A stretch of DNA of 64,000 nt from Ruminococcus flavefaciens (lineage in GTDB: Bacteria; Bacillota; Clostridia; Oscillospirales; Ruminococcaceae): positions 1-64,000 of the forward strand of contig NZ_FNWV01000005.1 in assembly GCF_900108555.1 (NCBI RefSeq), in the 5' to 3' direction. Numbering within the stretch: the first letter of the stretch is position 1; each line of letters opens with the position of its first letter. The position numbers were made by a program, and so were the translations under genes. This document shows, piece after piece, positions 25,918-35,527 of this stretch. Under the pieces are notes generated by a model. That model ran no database searches, had not been told where the DNA came from, and was given only the letters and a program-made list of their open reading frames with translations.

Positions 25918-25948
25918 AAAAACGGTCTCTTTCGAGACCGTTTCTTTT
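25918..25948 (+). terminator. Terminator of the ABC exporter operon
   Basis: AAACGGTCTC-TTTC-GAGACCGTTT followed by CTTTTA, just after the stop codon. Confidence 0.88.
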
Positions 25949-26000
25949 ATGTTGATTTATTACAAATTATATGTTATACTTAGCAATGGAGGTAATATCT

Positions 26001-26543
26001 ATGACTTTTGAAAGACTTGAAAAGAATATATGCGATAATATATATGAGGCTCAGCTGAAGCTCGGCTACGATCAGCGTCCCATGAGCCTTAATTATACAA
26101 ACGCCACACTCTGTCATCTTATCGGAATAAATGACACTGCGCAACTGTCACAGCTTCTGGAAAGCTTTGCTGACAGTGTGGCTCAAAAGCTTGGTAGTCT
26201 CTCTTTCCGCAGTACCCATAACGGTTTCTGCATAACTATCCCTGCGGAGGGAACTGCTTATGTCAGTGAGCACAGCAGCGGCAATGAGTTCATGGCAAAG
26301 CTTGTTGAAGCGGTCAGAGGTCATGCCGATACGGAAACGATACTCGGTATATTTAAGGAAGCTTCGGCAAATGTTTCTGTGACTGAGCTGAACAATGAGG
26401 AATTCCGTTATCTCGTTTTCTTTCCCGATATGACACCCGATGAGTATTACTACTGTATATCCGAGGAAGAAGAAATGGACGGGCATATCCACGCATCTTA
26501 TCACAGGTTTATCCGCGAGGATTATGAGGAACTTGGCTTCTGA
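26001..26543 (+). CDS. DUF3877-like protein of unknown function
   Basis: ATG 26001 follows ATGGAGGT; an in-frame ATG at 25971 lacks a ribosome site. The 180-aa soluble protein (TFERLEKNICDNIYEAQLKLG, LNYTNATLCHLIG, and a C-terminal YHRFIREDYEELGF) resembles DUF3877, a Clostridia family without known role. No catalytic motif or membrane segment is visible. It stands alone between two terminators. Confidence 0.65.
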   Translation: MTFERLEKNICDNIYEAQLKLGYDQRPMSLNYTNATLCHLIGINDTAQLSQLLESFADSVAQKLGSLSFRSTHNGFCITIPAEGTAYVSEHSSGNEFMAKLVEAVRGHADTETILGIFKEASANVSVTELNNEEFRYLVFFPDMTPDEYYYCISEEEEMDGHIHASYHRFIREDYEELGF

Positions 26544-26550
26544 AATGGAC

Positions 26551-26582
26551 AAAAGCTGTATTCGCCTATGAATACAGCTTTT
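26551..26582 (+). terminator. Terminator after the DUF3877-like gene
   Basis: AAAAGCTGTATTC-GCCTAT-GAATACAGCTTTT, starting seven bases after the stop codon region. Confidence 0.85.
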
Positions 26583-26715
26583 CTGATCTGTCCGTTACAA
26601 AGAAATCGCCTCAGCTGATCGTGTGCAGATATCAACTGCGGCATCGCTCAAATAATAACCCAATTATTCTCGCAATACAATTATACCACTTATATAAAAC
26701 CATGTCAATAAGAAA

Positions 26716-26750
26716 GAGCGTTATCTGTCAAAAGTGTACAAATAACGCTC
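26716..26750 (-). terminator. Terminator downstream of the K+ channel operon
   Basis: GAGCGTTAT and ATAACGCTC form a 9-bp stem with a 17-base loop, about 20 bp after the channel gene stop; on the minus strand TTTCTTATT follows. Confidence 0.65.
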
Positions 26751-26767
26751 GTATTTTTATATTTTTA

Positions 26768-27757
26768 TTATTTTTTTGACTTGTCTATCTTCTCGCTTTT
26801 TACAATAAGAATATCATTCATTTTAAGCTTTACACTGTCAACCGGAACGATAGTAAGCTCACCTCTCAGGATAACGTGTATGCTTAAACTGTACTTTTCT
26901 CTTATATCCAATACACTCATTCCCGAAAAGCCGCTTTTGCGGTCAATAAGTATCTCACCGACTTCTTTTATATCAGGAAATCTGACATCTGACTGTTGAT
27001 TTTTTGTGTACTGCTCAACAAAACCTGCACTGATGATACCTGTTGGGATAGCAACCACTCCCACACCAAGGAAAGCTATACATATTCCTATAAGCTTACC
27101 TATAACAGTTACAGGATAGATATCGCCGTATCCAACAGTAAGAAGCGTTGAAACGCTCCACCATATTCCCGAAAAAGCATTGCTGAACACCTCGGGCTGC
27201 GCTTCATGCTCAACACTGTAGATGCCCAGAGATGAAGCCAGCATGAGTACGATAATAATGAAAACAGATGAAAAGATCTGATTTTTCTTCTCGATAAGGA
27301 CTGTTGTAATAACGTGGAATGAGTCATAGTGGGCATTGACTCTGAAAAGGTGAAATATCCTTACAACTCTCAACATTCTGAATACGATAAAACCGTCAAG
27401 GAATATGAATGGAAGTATCGTAAGAAGATCAACTATACCGTCAAAGGATATCAGAAATCTCATTCTTGCCTTTAATTTGCCAAGCTTTGGATAAAGCAAA
27501 TCAGCTGTCCATATTCTGAGTACGTATTCAATACAGAAGATAAGTACAGTAACTCCCTCGATTATTTTAAAGCCGGTCTTGAACCTTGACAACTCGTCAA
27601 ATGTTGAGAGAAAAACAGTGAGGATATTCAGAATGATAACAGTTACTATAAGGAAATCAAAAGCTCTGCTGGGGAAATCATACTTGTTTCCGATCTGAAT
27701 AATATCGAAGATACGCTTTTTAAGCTTATTGTTCTTCTTAATTTCACTCAATTCCAC
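26768..27757 (-). CDS. Voltage-gated-type potassium channel
   Basis: The 329-aa membrane protein has six segments: S1-S4 (S4 is FRMLRVVRIFHLFRV with spaced arginines), a pore loop with the K+ selectivity filter TVGYGD, and S6 (FLGVGVVAIPTGIISAGF). A cytoplasmic C-terminus (about 255-325: GFSGMSVLDIREKYSL..GELTIVPVDSVKLKMNDIL) looks like a TrkA-C/RCK-C ligand domain. The GTG start at 27757 overlaps the dgt stop by 14 bp, so it is translated from the dgt operon mRNA. Confidence 0.87.
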   Translation of the reverse strand: MELSEIKKNNKLKKRIFDIIQIGNKYDFPSRAFDFLIVTVIILNILTVFLSTFDELSRFKTGFKIIEGVTVLIFCIEYVLRIWTADLLYPKLGKLKARMRFLISFDGIVDLLTILPFIFLDGFIVFRMLRVVRIFHLFRVNAHYDSFHVITTVLIEKKNQIFSSVFIIIVLMLASSLGIYSVEHEAQPEVFSNAFSGIWWSVSTLLTVGYGDIYPVTVIGKLIGICIAFLGVGVVAIPTGIISAGFVEQYTKNQQSDVRFPDIKEVGEILIDRKSGFSGMSVLDIREKYSLSIHVILRGELTIVPVDSVKLKMNDILIVKSEKIDKSKK

Positions 27758-29168
27758 TCAGCTCCCTGTAAAGTTTTTGTGCATAGCCGTCTGTCATGCC
27801 GCAGACAAAATCCGTGACCAGCATAAGCCTTAAATAAAGCTTTTCATTCTCCTGTTTTCCCTTGGAATAGGTCTTATACGCACGTATATAATTCTCGGAA
27901 ACGATCTTCATTATTCGCTGCTCTATGGCTGAGCTTTCAAGGTCTGTATCATACACCATAGCAGCCTTCGTCAGCTTGTTCAGAAGAAATTCGTATATCT
28001 CCCCTGCTGCTATTTCAAGCTTGAATATGTCCTTTGACTGAAAAACATATCTGCTTGCTATATCTCCAAGTGCAAATGCAAGAGCATTTCCATGCGAGAC
28101 AGCAAGAAGTTCCTTAGGAAAGCTTCCTTCCATTATTTCCTTATAGTTGCTTGTAAAGCCGAAAGCCGCACATCTTAAAAGAACGCCCTGTACGTAGATT
28201 ATCCAGCGCTGGACCGCATTCTGCTCAGGTGATGAAATACCTTTTTCATTTGCCTGACTGTAATAGTCCTCAAGCTTTTTAACTGCCTTGCAGTACTCCT
28301 CACATTCTTCATTATCAGCGCATTTAGCGATATATTCTTTTTTCAGATCATATAACAACTGGCCGTAGCTCACAAATCCCTTTTTCACGGCGTCCTCGAT
28401 ATCAGCGGTCTTATAAGCGATATCATCTGCTGCTTCAAGAATGAATGCAAGAGGGTGTCGGCAGTCTACAGCTCCTGTGCTGTTTACTATGTCCTCAAAT
28501 ATATCCTTATCTGCATAGTAATATCCCATTTTCTTGTCCTTGATATTTCCGCTCTTTTTGTTGATCTCTGTAGATGAGACAGGATATTTTATTATAGTAT
28601 TCAGCAGAGTATAGGTAAGGTTCATACCATTTTCGTCAACAAGGAAATGCAGCTTTGTAAGAAGTCTGAGTGCTTGTGCGTTGCCCTCAAAATGATAAAA
28701 ATCATTGAGCATCTGAGGCGTAAGAAGCTCGTCTATCTTTTTGCCGCCAAATTCAAGCTTATTCAGATTTTTTCTGAACCAGTCGCGGACATAATCCTCT
28801 CCGAAGTGTCCGAAAGGTGGATTGCCGATGTCATGGATAAGTCCCGCACATTCAAGTACGCTGCATATCTTGTCTATATCCTCATAAGAAAGATCTTTAT
28901 CCTTTCCGTATTGCAATATATTGCGGAATATCATCTGTCCGAGAGACTTTGCAAACGATGATACTTCAAGTGAATGAGTCAGACGAGTACGAACAAAATC
29001 TCCCCTGTCAAGAGGAAATACCTGTGTCTTGTCCTGCAGGCGTCTGAATGAAGCACTGCCGATTATCCTGTGATAATCACGCTGAAACTCATTTCGTGTA
29101 TCTGTACTCACAGAAGTTGTAGAATAGCTCCTTCTGCGCTTTTCACATAATAGGTTTTTCCAGTTCAT
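27744..29168 (-). CDS. dgt: Deoxyguanosinetriphosphate triphosphohydrolase-like protein
   Basis: The 474-aa protein has the HD-domain dNTPase motifs: RLTHSLEVSS, the HD pair in AGLIHDIGNPPFGHFGE, and the distal Asp in AADDIAYKTADIED. It would cut dNTPs to the nucleoside and triphosphate, adjusting dNTP pools. The length fits dgt-like rather than short YfbR types. GGAGC precedes ATG 29168. It sits in an operon with sfsA and a K+ channel; no functional link to them is obvious. Confidence 0.88.
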   Translation of the reverse strand: MNWKNLLCEKRRRSYSTTSVSTDTRNEFQRDYHRIIGSASFRRLQDKTQVFPLDRGDFVRTRLTHSLEVSSFAKSLGQMIFRNILQYGKDKDLSYEDIDKICSVLECAGLIHDIGNPPFGHFGEDYVRDWFRKNLNKLEFGGKKIDELLTPQMLNDFYHFEGNAQALRLLTKLHFLVDENGMNLTYTLLNTIIKYPVSSTEINKKSGNIKDKKMGYYYADKDIFEDIVNSTGAVDCRHPLAFILEAADDIAYKTADIEDAVKKGFVSYGQLLYDLKKEYIAKCADNEECEEYCKAVKKLEDYYSQANEKGISSPEQNAVQRWIIYVQGVLLRCAAFGFTSNYKEIMEGSFPKELLAVSHGNALAFALGDIASRYVFQSKDIFKLEIAAGEIYEFLLNKLTKAAMVYDTDLESSAIEQRIMKIVSENYIRAYKTYSKGKQENEKLYLRLMLVTDFVCGMTDGYAQKLYRELSGIE

Positions 29169-29169
29169 A

Positions 29170-29871
29170 TTAAAGCTCCGTTCTCACGATAATTGGATTG
29201 TCGATAACTATACTTTCGGGTTCAACGATACAATCGTATGCGAGGATATTTACTCCTGCTTTCTGTGCAGCTCTCAGTGCATCGCCAAACGCCCTGTGCA
29301 TTACATCATTAGGTCGGAATTCCTTTATTTCCTTCATCTGTATAACGAACAGCAGATATGCTCCGTATCCTTCGCCTGCTGCACGTATAAGCTCATTTAT
29401 ATGCTTTACTCCGCGTTCTGTGGGAGCATCGGGAAAAAGTGCGATACCGTTATTTTCAAGGGTAACGCCTTTTACTTCAAGGAAGGATGCCTTTCCGTTT
29501 TCCTCTATCCTGAAGTCAAATCGTGATGCTCCGTATGTACATTCACGGCGTATCACAGCCTGCTCAGAGAATAGCTTTCCGCTTTTCAGCCATTCCTCAG
29601 TTGCCGAGTTTGGTATCTGTGAATCCATGTTCACAAGCAGGGGGTGAAGTCCGTCACGGAGCTTTTCAACAGCAACAAGGTCATATTTTGTCTTTCTTGC
29701 AGGATTGTCCGAACGTTCAAGGTAAACTGTAACGCCTTCCCTTAGAAGTTCCCTGCATCTTCCCGTATTCTTTACGTGTACTGTCTCTCTTTCGCCATTT
29801 ATCATCACTTCTGCGATAAATCTGTTGGGACGGGATATAAATACAGCTTTTTCAATATTTCGGTACTTCAT
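29170..29871 (-). CDS. sfsA: SfsA family protein (DNA/RNA nuclease SfsA-like)
   Basis: The 233-aa protein shows the SfsA pattern: RPNRFIAEV, HVKNTGRCRELL, an active-site-like core FRIEENGKASFLEVKGVTL (Asp, Glu and Lys of a PD-(D/E)xK-like fold), FPDAPTERGVKHINEL. Length is normal. Its start overlaps the preceding glycosyltransferase gene by 20 bp, and dgt begins directly after it. Confidence 0.9.
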   Translation of the reverse strand: MKYRNIEKAVFISRPNRFIAEVMINGERETVHVKNTGRCRELLREGVTVYLERSDNPARKTKYDLVAVEKLRDGLHPLLVNMDSQIPNSATEEWLKSGKLFSEQAVIRRECTYGASRFDFRIEENGKASFLEVKGVTLENNGIALFPDAPTERGVKHINELIRAAGEGYGAYLLFVIQMKEIKEFRPNDVMHRAFGDALRAAQKAGVNILAYDCIVEPESIVIDNPIIVRTEL

Positions 29872-31483
29872 ATTCCTTGCCGTAGATCTCCTTGTAAGTA
29901 TCCTTAGTACACATTACATATACATTATATTCATCACATTTATCTTTGAATATCCTTTTTGCCTTTCCGACATATGCCTGAGCGATATAATCATCTTCAA
30001 ATCCAAGCTCATCACATATAAAAGATGTTTCCTGAGGTCCGTCGCATACTATAAGATCAGGTTCGCCCACTTTTTTCCATTTATCGAGCACCTTTTCTTT
30101 TTCATTATCGTCAATTACTACATGGCTGATAAATGAAAGATCATAATTAAGATCATAATAAATACTATGGTCGAAATACGCATTTGCGGCAATACTTGAA
30201 GCATTTACCAAATATAAATCATTCTTTGACCATGTGGTGAGTATCTTTTTGTCTTGAAGTCTGTTTTCCTTTACCCAGTCAGCAAGTGCAGGTGCAGGAT
30301 CGTATGGAAGCTTTATCTCATGGTAAAAGCTTAAAGCGTCCCAATAAATATTAATTGCCGAAAATGCAGCTGCTGCTCCAATAATTATCTTTTTTGTGAA
30401 AGAAACCGATAGACCTGCTTTTTCTGCGATATTAGTAAATTCGCTTATTTTTACAGGTTCTTTATCTGCTGCTGTCCATAAAATAAACAGCATATACATA
30501 AAGAATATACCAAAATGGTGCGGATTGATATGGATAGCTGTTAGTACGGCAATGAAAGCGTAAGGTATAAAAAGCTCCGCGATCATGCGTCTTTTTTTGC
30601 ATATAGCAAATAAAACAGCCCATATAAGCAACGATATCGCTCCTGCGGCAATAACTTCTCCAATAGGATTTACTTCATCTCTCATGTAAAGAAGTTCCGA
30701 TGAGAACGAAGTAAAGAGATTTTCTGACGGTATAAGCAGCCAGCTGAACAAATAACAAGCAGCATAATTGTGCTGTCCGCCCACTGACTGTTTTACGGCA
30801 TATGTATCTGAATGAGGCATGATATCTGCGATCATCGTCAGTGCAGAAGCTAAAAGTACGATATAGCATATCATAAGCTTTTGGTTGGATATGACATCTG
30901 CACACATTTTCTTTATACTGCGCTGTCTTATAGCTTCGCCGACCATATCAGCTATAACTATTCCGCCTGCAAATGCTATTCCGTATGAGTGTATAGTACA
31001 TATAAATATAAGTGCAAGACAGTATCTTAAAGGCTTTTCATGCCTGTCCTTATAACACATTGCAGCCAGTAGACATGAACAGGTAAGCATCATGTACGGA
31101 CGGGATATAACGCTGTACTGATAAAGAAGAAAAAAACTCAGTGGTATGATATTTTTTGTTATCCTGCTGAATGGCGAGCGAAACTGTATAAGCAGAATTA
31201 CAGCTTCAACAAATATAAAGTTTACTGATTTAATGGCTGTTTCAAAAGATAAACCAAGGGATATTGCGATCTTTAAAAGGAAATGCCACATGGGAGGGTG
31301 TCCCTCATAATGCGTCCAGCGCATCAAAACGTCATGCCATGAGGTGTCCCTTGCCAACAGATAAGCCTGTGCTTCGTCAAACCACGGTTCATGGCAGTAT
31401 AAACCTATTACAGCCAATAGCGATACGATAACAGTTACAAGCACTGATGCCATAAGATCAGACTTTTTGTTCTTTAAAACCAT
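29852..31483 (-). CDS. Membrane GT-C-type glycosyltransferase-like protein
   Basis: The 543-aa protein has about ten membrane helices and a C-terminal extracytoplasmic part (about 415-543). WFDEAQAYLLARD near residue 35 and HYEGHPPMWHFLLK near 60 match the first loop of polyprenyl-phosphate-sugar (GT-C/PMT-like) transferases, where the acidic pair is catalytic. It probably transfers a sugar from a lipid carrier on the outer membrane face. It begins 12 bp after the AraC gene and overlaps sfsA. Confidence 0.7.
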   Translation of the reverse strand: MVLKNKKSDLMASVLVTVIVSLLAVIGLYCHEPWFDEAQAYLLARDTSWHDVLMRWTHYEGHPPMWHFLLKIAISLGLSFETAIKSVNFIFVEAVILLIQFRSPFSRITKNIIPLSFFLLYQYSVISRPYMMLTCSCLLAAMCYKDRHEKPLRYCLALIFICTIHSYGIAFAGGIVIADMVGEAIRQRSIKKMCADVISNQKLMICYIVLLASALTMIADIMPHSDTYAVKQSVGGQHNYAACYLFSWLLIPSENLFTSFSSELLYMRDEVNPIGEVIAAGAISLLIWAVLFAICKKRRMIAELFIPYAFIAVLTAIHINPHHFGIFFMYMLFILWTAADKEPVKISEFTNIAEKAGLSVSFTKKIIIGAAAAFSAINIYWDALSFYHEIKLPYDPAPALADWVKENRLQDKKILTTWSKNDLYLVNASSIAANAYFDHSIYYDLNYDLSFISHVVIDDNEKEKVLDKWKKVGEPDLIVCDGPQETSFICDELGFEDDYIAQAYVGKAKRIFKDKCDEYNVYVMCTKDTYKEIYGKEYEVPKY

Positions 31484-31495
31484 ATTTGCACCTCG

Positions 31496-32248
31496 TTATT
31501 TATTCTGTTCCATAACGTCCAGATAATGAAGTTCTCTGAACTTTTTCGGAGTAATGCCGTTTATCTTCTTAAATACGCTTATGAACGCGCTTTGTGACGA
31601 AAAACCAAGAGCAAGCGATATCTCAAGGCACGAAAAATCAGAATATCTCAAAAGATTTTCTGCCGTTGATACTTTCGCCTGTATTATAAAACTCTTTATG
31701 CTCATTCCCTTTTCCTTTGAGAAAAGCTTTGACAGATATGAGGGATTGAGTCCTACATGATCTGCAAGCAGTGTGAGCGTAAGTTCCTCATGAAGGTGCT
31801 CATAAATATAATCTATACATCTTCTAACGTGAAGGGATACTACATTTTCTTTTTTAAGTGTACGCATACGCTCTGTAAAATCAAGCTGCATCTCTCCAAG
31901 AAGGTCGATTATTTTTTCCGCATCGTTGAGCTTGTCCGCACGCTGTATATAGATATCGCTGAGGGTATATGCAGTATTAAGTGCCATTCCGCCCTCAATG
32001 CAGAACCTCGCCACCAGTGCAACAGCCGTTACAAAATGATACATCACATTACGCACGGGATCATTGGAAAGTGTGCCTTTTCCCTCGAAAAAATTCCTGC
32101 GTATGATCTCAAATCTCTTTTTTATACCCTCGATGTCTCCTGCCTGGACCATTCGGTAAACACTCAGCTCACGTTCAAAGGGACTTCGCATAAAGCCGTC
32201 ATTTTTCTGTATATAAAGCCTGTAATTCAGATCACGGTCTGTTTTCAT
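31496..32248 (-). CDS. AraC-family transcription regulator
   Basis: The 250-aa protein has an alpha-helical N-terminal part (about 1-135) without a cupin and a complete AraC HTH pair (about 140-245: LTLLADHVGLNPSYLSKLFSKEKG; CLEISLALGFSSQSAFISVFKKINGITPKKFRE). GGGGGAG precedes ATG 32248. It is first in the operon with the glycosyltransferase and diverges from the MATE pump, either of which may be its target. Confidence 0.85.
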   Translation of the reverse strand: MKTDRDLNYRLYIQKNDGFMRSPFERELSVYRMVQAGDIEGIKKRFEIIRRNFFEGKGTLSNDPVRNVMYHFVTAVALVARFCIEGGMALNTAYTLSDIYIQRADKLNDAEKIIDLLGEMQLDFTERMRTLKKENVVSLHVRRCIDYIYEHLHEELTLTLLADHVGLNPSYLSKLFSKEKGMSIKSFIIQAKVSTAENLLRYSDFSCLEISLALGFSSQSAFISVFKKINGITPKKFRELHYLDVMEQNK

Positions 32249-32304
32249 AAACTCCCCCCAAATTCAAAAATTGCGGTCTTATTCCCATTATTTGCTGTAA
32301 TCCT

Positions 32305-32333
32305 ATTATATCCTATTTTTGATACAAATGCAA
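32305..32333 (-). promoter_or_regulatory. Promoter of the AraC operon
   Basis: On the minus strand TTGCAT (32333-32328) and TATAAT (32310-32305) are 17 bases apart, about 60 bp before the AraC start. Confidence 0.65.
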
Positions 32334-32427
32334 TATTTCTGATATAATTTCTTTGTTTGTTCGACTATAATAAAGGCAATGAAGAACAAATAAAAACAAC
32401 GTGATATAGCTGTAAAGGAGGAGTTTT

Positions 32428-33792
32428 ATGGCAAAAGCAAATGATCTTACCCAGGGAAAAGTTACAGGTCTAATACTTAAATTCTATTTTCCGATGCTGC
32501 TGACAAATATGCTCCAGCAGTTATATACCATCGCTGATACAGCTATCGTCGGAAAAGGTCTTGGCGACAATGCTCTTGCGGCAGTCGGAAATATGTCATC
32601 TCTTACTTTTCTGATATTCGGCTTCTCCATGGGACTTGCCAACGGCTTCTCAGTTATCATCGCCCAGAGCTTCGGTGCAAAGGACTATTCAAAGCTGAGA
32701 CGTTCTGTAGCTTCATCGGCAATGCTTTGCTTTATTATTGGTATTATCCTCACAGCAGTAAGTATCTCATTCCTGAAGCCTGTACTGCATCTTCTGAGAA
32801 CAAATGAAGCTATAATGCACGACGGTCTTGTATACGGCTACTTCATATTCGGTGGTCTTATCGCAACTATCACTTATAACCTCTGCTCATGTATTCTCCG
32901 CGCACTTGGAGACAGCAAAACTCCGTTCATTGCGATCATCATATCAAGCATAGTCAATATCTGCCTTGACAGCTTCTTCATATTTGTACTGAAAACAGGC
33001 GTTGAGGGAGCTGCTATAGCTACCATATTCTCGCAGATAATGTCTGCATTCATCTGCTGGCTCAGAATACGCAAAATAGAAGAACTCAATGTGACAAAAG
33101 AGGATTTCCGCGGCAACGGCAAGCTTTACGGTGAACTTTTCAAAAACGGTCTGCCTATGGCATTTATGAACTCAATTACAGCTGTTGGCTGTATGGTAAT
33201 ACAGTATTTTGTAAACGGCTTGGGAGTCGCTTATACTACTTCATACTCGGCTTGCAGCAAATTCCTCACTCTCTTTATGCAGCCTGCCTGCACAGCAGGA
33301 TTTACAATGTCGGCATTCACGAGCCAGAATTACGGTGCAAAGAGATTTGACCGCATACGCGAAGGGCTCCATGTATGCCTTGCTATCTCAACTATCTCAT
33401 ACGTTTTACTTGGCTCGGTAATGGTATTCTTCCCCGAAGCACTTGCAAAGATCATGTTAAACGGTGAAGAACCTGTTGCTATTGCCAAGACATATCTCCC
33501 TGTATGCGGAATATTCCTGTTTGCTGTTGATTTCCTTTTCGTATTCAGAAACGGCTGTCAGGGCTTCGGAAAACCTTTTATCCCTATGATATCAGGAATA
33601 GCTGAAATGGCACTTAGAATTGCTGTCATCGCTCTGTTCATATCAACAGTCGGCTTCAGAGCTACAGCATACGCTGAGGCTTCTGCATGGATAGGAGCAC
33701 TCCTGATAAATATGGCTGCTTTTGAGCATACTCTCAGAAAAAATCTATCCGAACCTGTTGTACACAGGAAAGAGATAAAAACAGTTGCATGA
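32428..33792 (+). CDS. MATE-family multidrug efflux transporter
   Basis: The 454-aa protein has twelve hydrophobic segments in two MatE halves (FYFPMLLTNMLQQLYTIADTAIVGKGLG is the first-helix signature; LFKNGLPMAFMNSITAVGCM starts the second). It exports cationic drugs or metabolites with a Na+ or H+ gradient. AAGGAGGAG precedes ATG 32428. Confidence 0.9.
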   Translation: MAKANDLTQGKVTGLILKFYFPMLLTNMLQQLYTIADTAIVGKGLGDNALAAVGNMSSLTFLIFGFSMGLANGFSVIIAQSFGAKDYSKLRRSVASSAMLCFIIGIILTAVSISFLKPVLHLLRTNEAIMHDGLVYGYFIFGGLIATITYNLCSCILRALGDSKTPFIAIIISSIVNICLDSFFIFVLKTGVEGAAIATIFSQIMSAFICWLRIRKIEELNVTKEDFRGNGKLYGELFKNGLPMAFMNSITAVGCMVIQYFVNGLGVAYTTSYSACSKFLTLFMQPACTAGFTMSAFTSQNYGAKRFDRIREGLHVCLAISTISYVLLGSVMVFFPEALAKIMLNGEEPVAIAKTYLPVCGIFLFAVDFLFVFRNGCQGFGKPFIPMISGIAEMALRIAVIALFISTVGFRATAYAEASAWIGALLINMAAFEHTLRKNLSEPVVHRKEIKTVA

Positions 33793-33891
33793 TCCCAGAC
33801 TGGTCTATCAGTCGAAAATATACACCCAATCACTTCCTCACTCAGCTGTCTGTAATCCAATCCGTTACAGGCAGCACTTTTTTGCAAAAAA

Positions 33892-33919
33892 ACAGCCCCT
33901 CGTATAAACGAAGGGCTGT
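33892..33919. terminator. Terminator between the MATE gene and the anti-sigma gene
   Basis: ACAGCCC-CTCGT-ATAA-ACGAA-GGGCTGT with an A-run before and T-rich sequence after; it may work in both directions. Confidence 0.8.
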
Positions 33920-33973
33920 ATCTTATCTTTCTTTTGCAATTCAGCTTAAACGTCAGCGAGTTGCCGTAAGCTT

Positions 33974-35527
33974 TTAATCACCGATCAACTGATCTTTTTG
34001 CATTTCTTCATAATTCTTTTTAGCTTCAACCTGACTTTTATAATTATCTTCTATAGCTGACTGTATCTGTGCATTTTCGGCATTGATAGTATCTTCTGAA
34101 TTATCTATATCATAGCATATATCGTTTCTGTGTATCTTTAATATATTATCACTGCCTGCTATTTTTATGCCAATATACGGGTCACTGTAAGAAGAATACA
34201 TAAGGAAGCTTACTCCTGCGGTATATATCTTCATGCTTTTCTTTGAATAAGCACAAGCAGGTGTATCAAGCACACGTTCACCGATGTACTCATCGTCACC
34301 TTCTGAAGTGAACTCAAGGGAGAAGCCGAATAAATTAAATTTGCTGCTGTCACTGTCATTATTGTCAGTAAACTGATTGAACTGCTGTAATTCCGAATTA
34401 TCCATTGCATAATCGCCGTTAGGATAGTTTTTGATTTCCAGATGATCTAAACCACCGTCCAAAATATCTTCACCAACATTGGCATATGGTTTATAATAGT
34501 TCAGAGAACTGCCGTTGCTTTCGTCATTCGGCTTACTTGTAAAATATTTTTTACGCATGAACAAAGAATGATCTTCTTTTGGCATTACCGATGTACCGTT
34601 AAAATAAACGGAACAGTTCCACATATCTTTTTCGTCAGGCATTTCAAATAAATAACGCTGACCTGTCTCTTCGTCAATAGCTGTAGCAGCCATATCGTAA
34701 AAATACTGACGGTTATCTTTCATATAATTACAGTACAATACCTCGGTGTACAGCAGATCTACGTTATCATTATACTTGAATAAATGATCGTACATAAAAG
34801 AAGCAGCCATTACTTTCTGACCGTCACCGTCAAGCACATCATCTCTTTTACTTCCAAAAAATTCTTTGTTGACTGTGTACTGTGTCAGGTTGTCATCTAA
34901 AACATCATATAGTCCAAGCTTCTCAAAGTCTGAATCAGTGAATTTGGCTTTCGATTCTGCAACGGCAAGTATATTGTTTTTGTCGTAATCGCCTGCATAT
35001 TCAACTGCATAGATCTGGTTTGTCGGCAGTTCGTTGTACATTCTTATATATATGCGTACATTGATATCGTCTTTCTCATCTTCATAAAACGGGCAGCTGT
35101 AATACGGCGTGATCAGAACGTCCTTTTCAATGTATTCTTTCAGCGGCATATCATATATTTTATAAGTGTGTTCAATGTTTTCTTCTGATATTTCCGCTAA
35201 TATCGACCTATACCGGCTATCGTTATCTTTGCCGATATTTGAAATGAATTCCTGTACGAACGCTGTCCGGGAAAGTATCCCCACAAACAATACCGCTGCC
35301 GCAGCTACTGCTGTCCATTTCAGCACAGGCACTGCCTTGCGTCTGCCCGTAACATTTTCAAGGTCTCTTACGGTAAACTCGCTGTCGGAAAAATCCGAAT
35401 CGTTCTCAGGAAAAGCTCTTGCGGAGATCTTATCAAAACAGTCCACAGAGGACGAAAGCTCGTTCATCTTGTCCTTAAGCAGCTTCTCAAATTCCAGATC
35501 TCCCACTATATCATTTTTCTTTTTCAC
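33974..35527 (-). CDS. Membrane-anchored putative anti-sigma factor / DUF4179-like protein
   Basis: The 517-aa protein has a cytoplasmic N-terminus (about 1-65), one membrane helix (WTAVAAAAVLFVGIL, about 70-86) and a long acidic extracytoplasmic part with no motif I recognise. Its start overlaps the stop of the ECF sigma gene by four bases. This layout is typical of anti-sigma factors that hold an ECF sigma at the membrane; the role is inferred from position and topology. Confidence 0.6.
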   Translation of the reverse strand: MKKKNDIVGDLEFEKLLKDKMNELSSSVDCFDKISARAFPENDSDFSDSEFTVRDLENVTGRRKAVPVLKWTAVAAAAVLFVGILSRTAFVQEFISNIGKDNDSRYRSILAEISEENIEHTYKIYDMPLKEYIEKDVLITPYYSCPFYEDEKDDINVRIYIRMYNELPTNQIYAVEYAGDYDKNNILAVAESKAKFTDSDFEKLGLYDVLDDNLTQYTVNKEFFGSKRDDVLDGDGQKVMAASFMYDHLFKYNDNVDLLYTEVLYCNYMKDNRQYFYDMAATAIDEETGQRYLFEMPDEKDMWNCSVYFNGTSVMPKEDHSLFMRKKYFTSKPNDESNGSSLNYYKPYANVGEDILDGGLDHLEIKNYPNGDYAMDNSELQQFNQFTDNNDSDSSKFNLFGFSLEFTSEGDDEYIGERVLDTPACAYSKKSMKIYTAGVSFLMYSSYSDPYIGIKIAGSDNILKIHRNDICYDIDNSEDTINAENAQIQSAIEDNYKSQVEAKKNYEEMQKDQLIGD

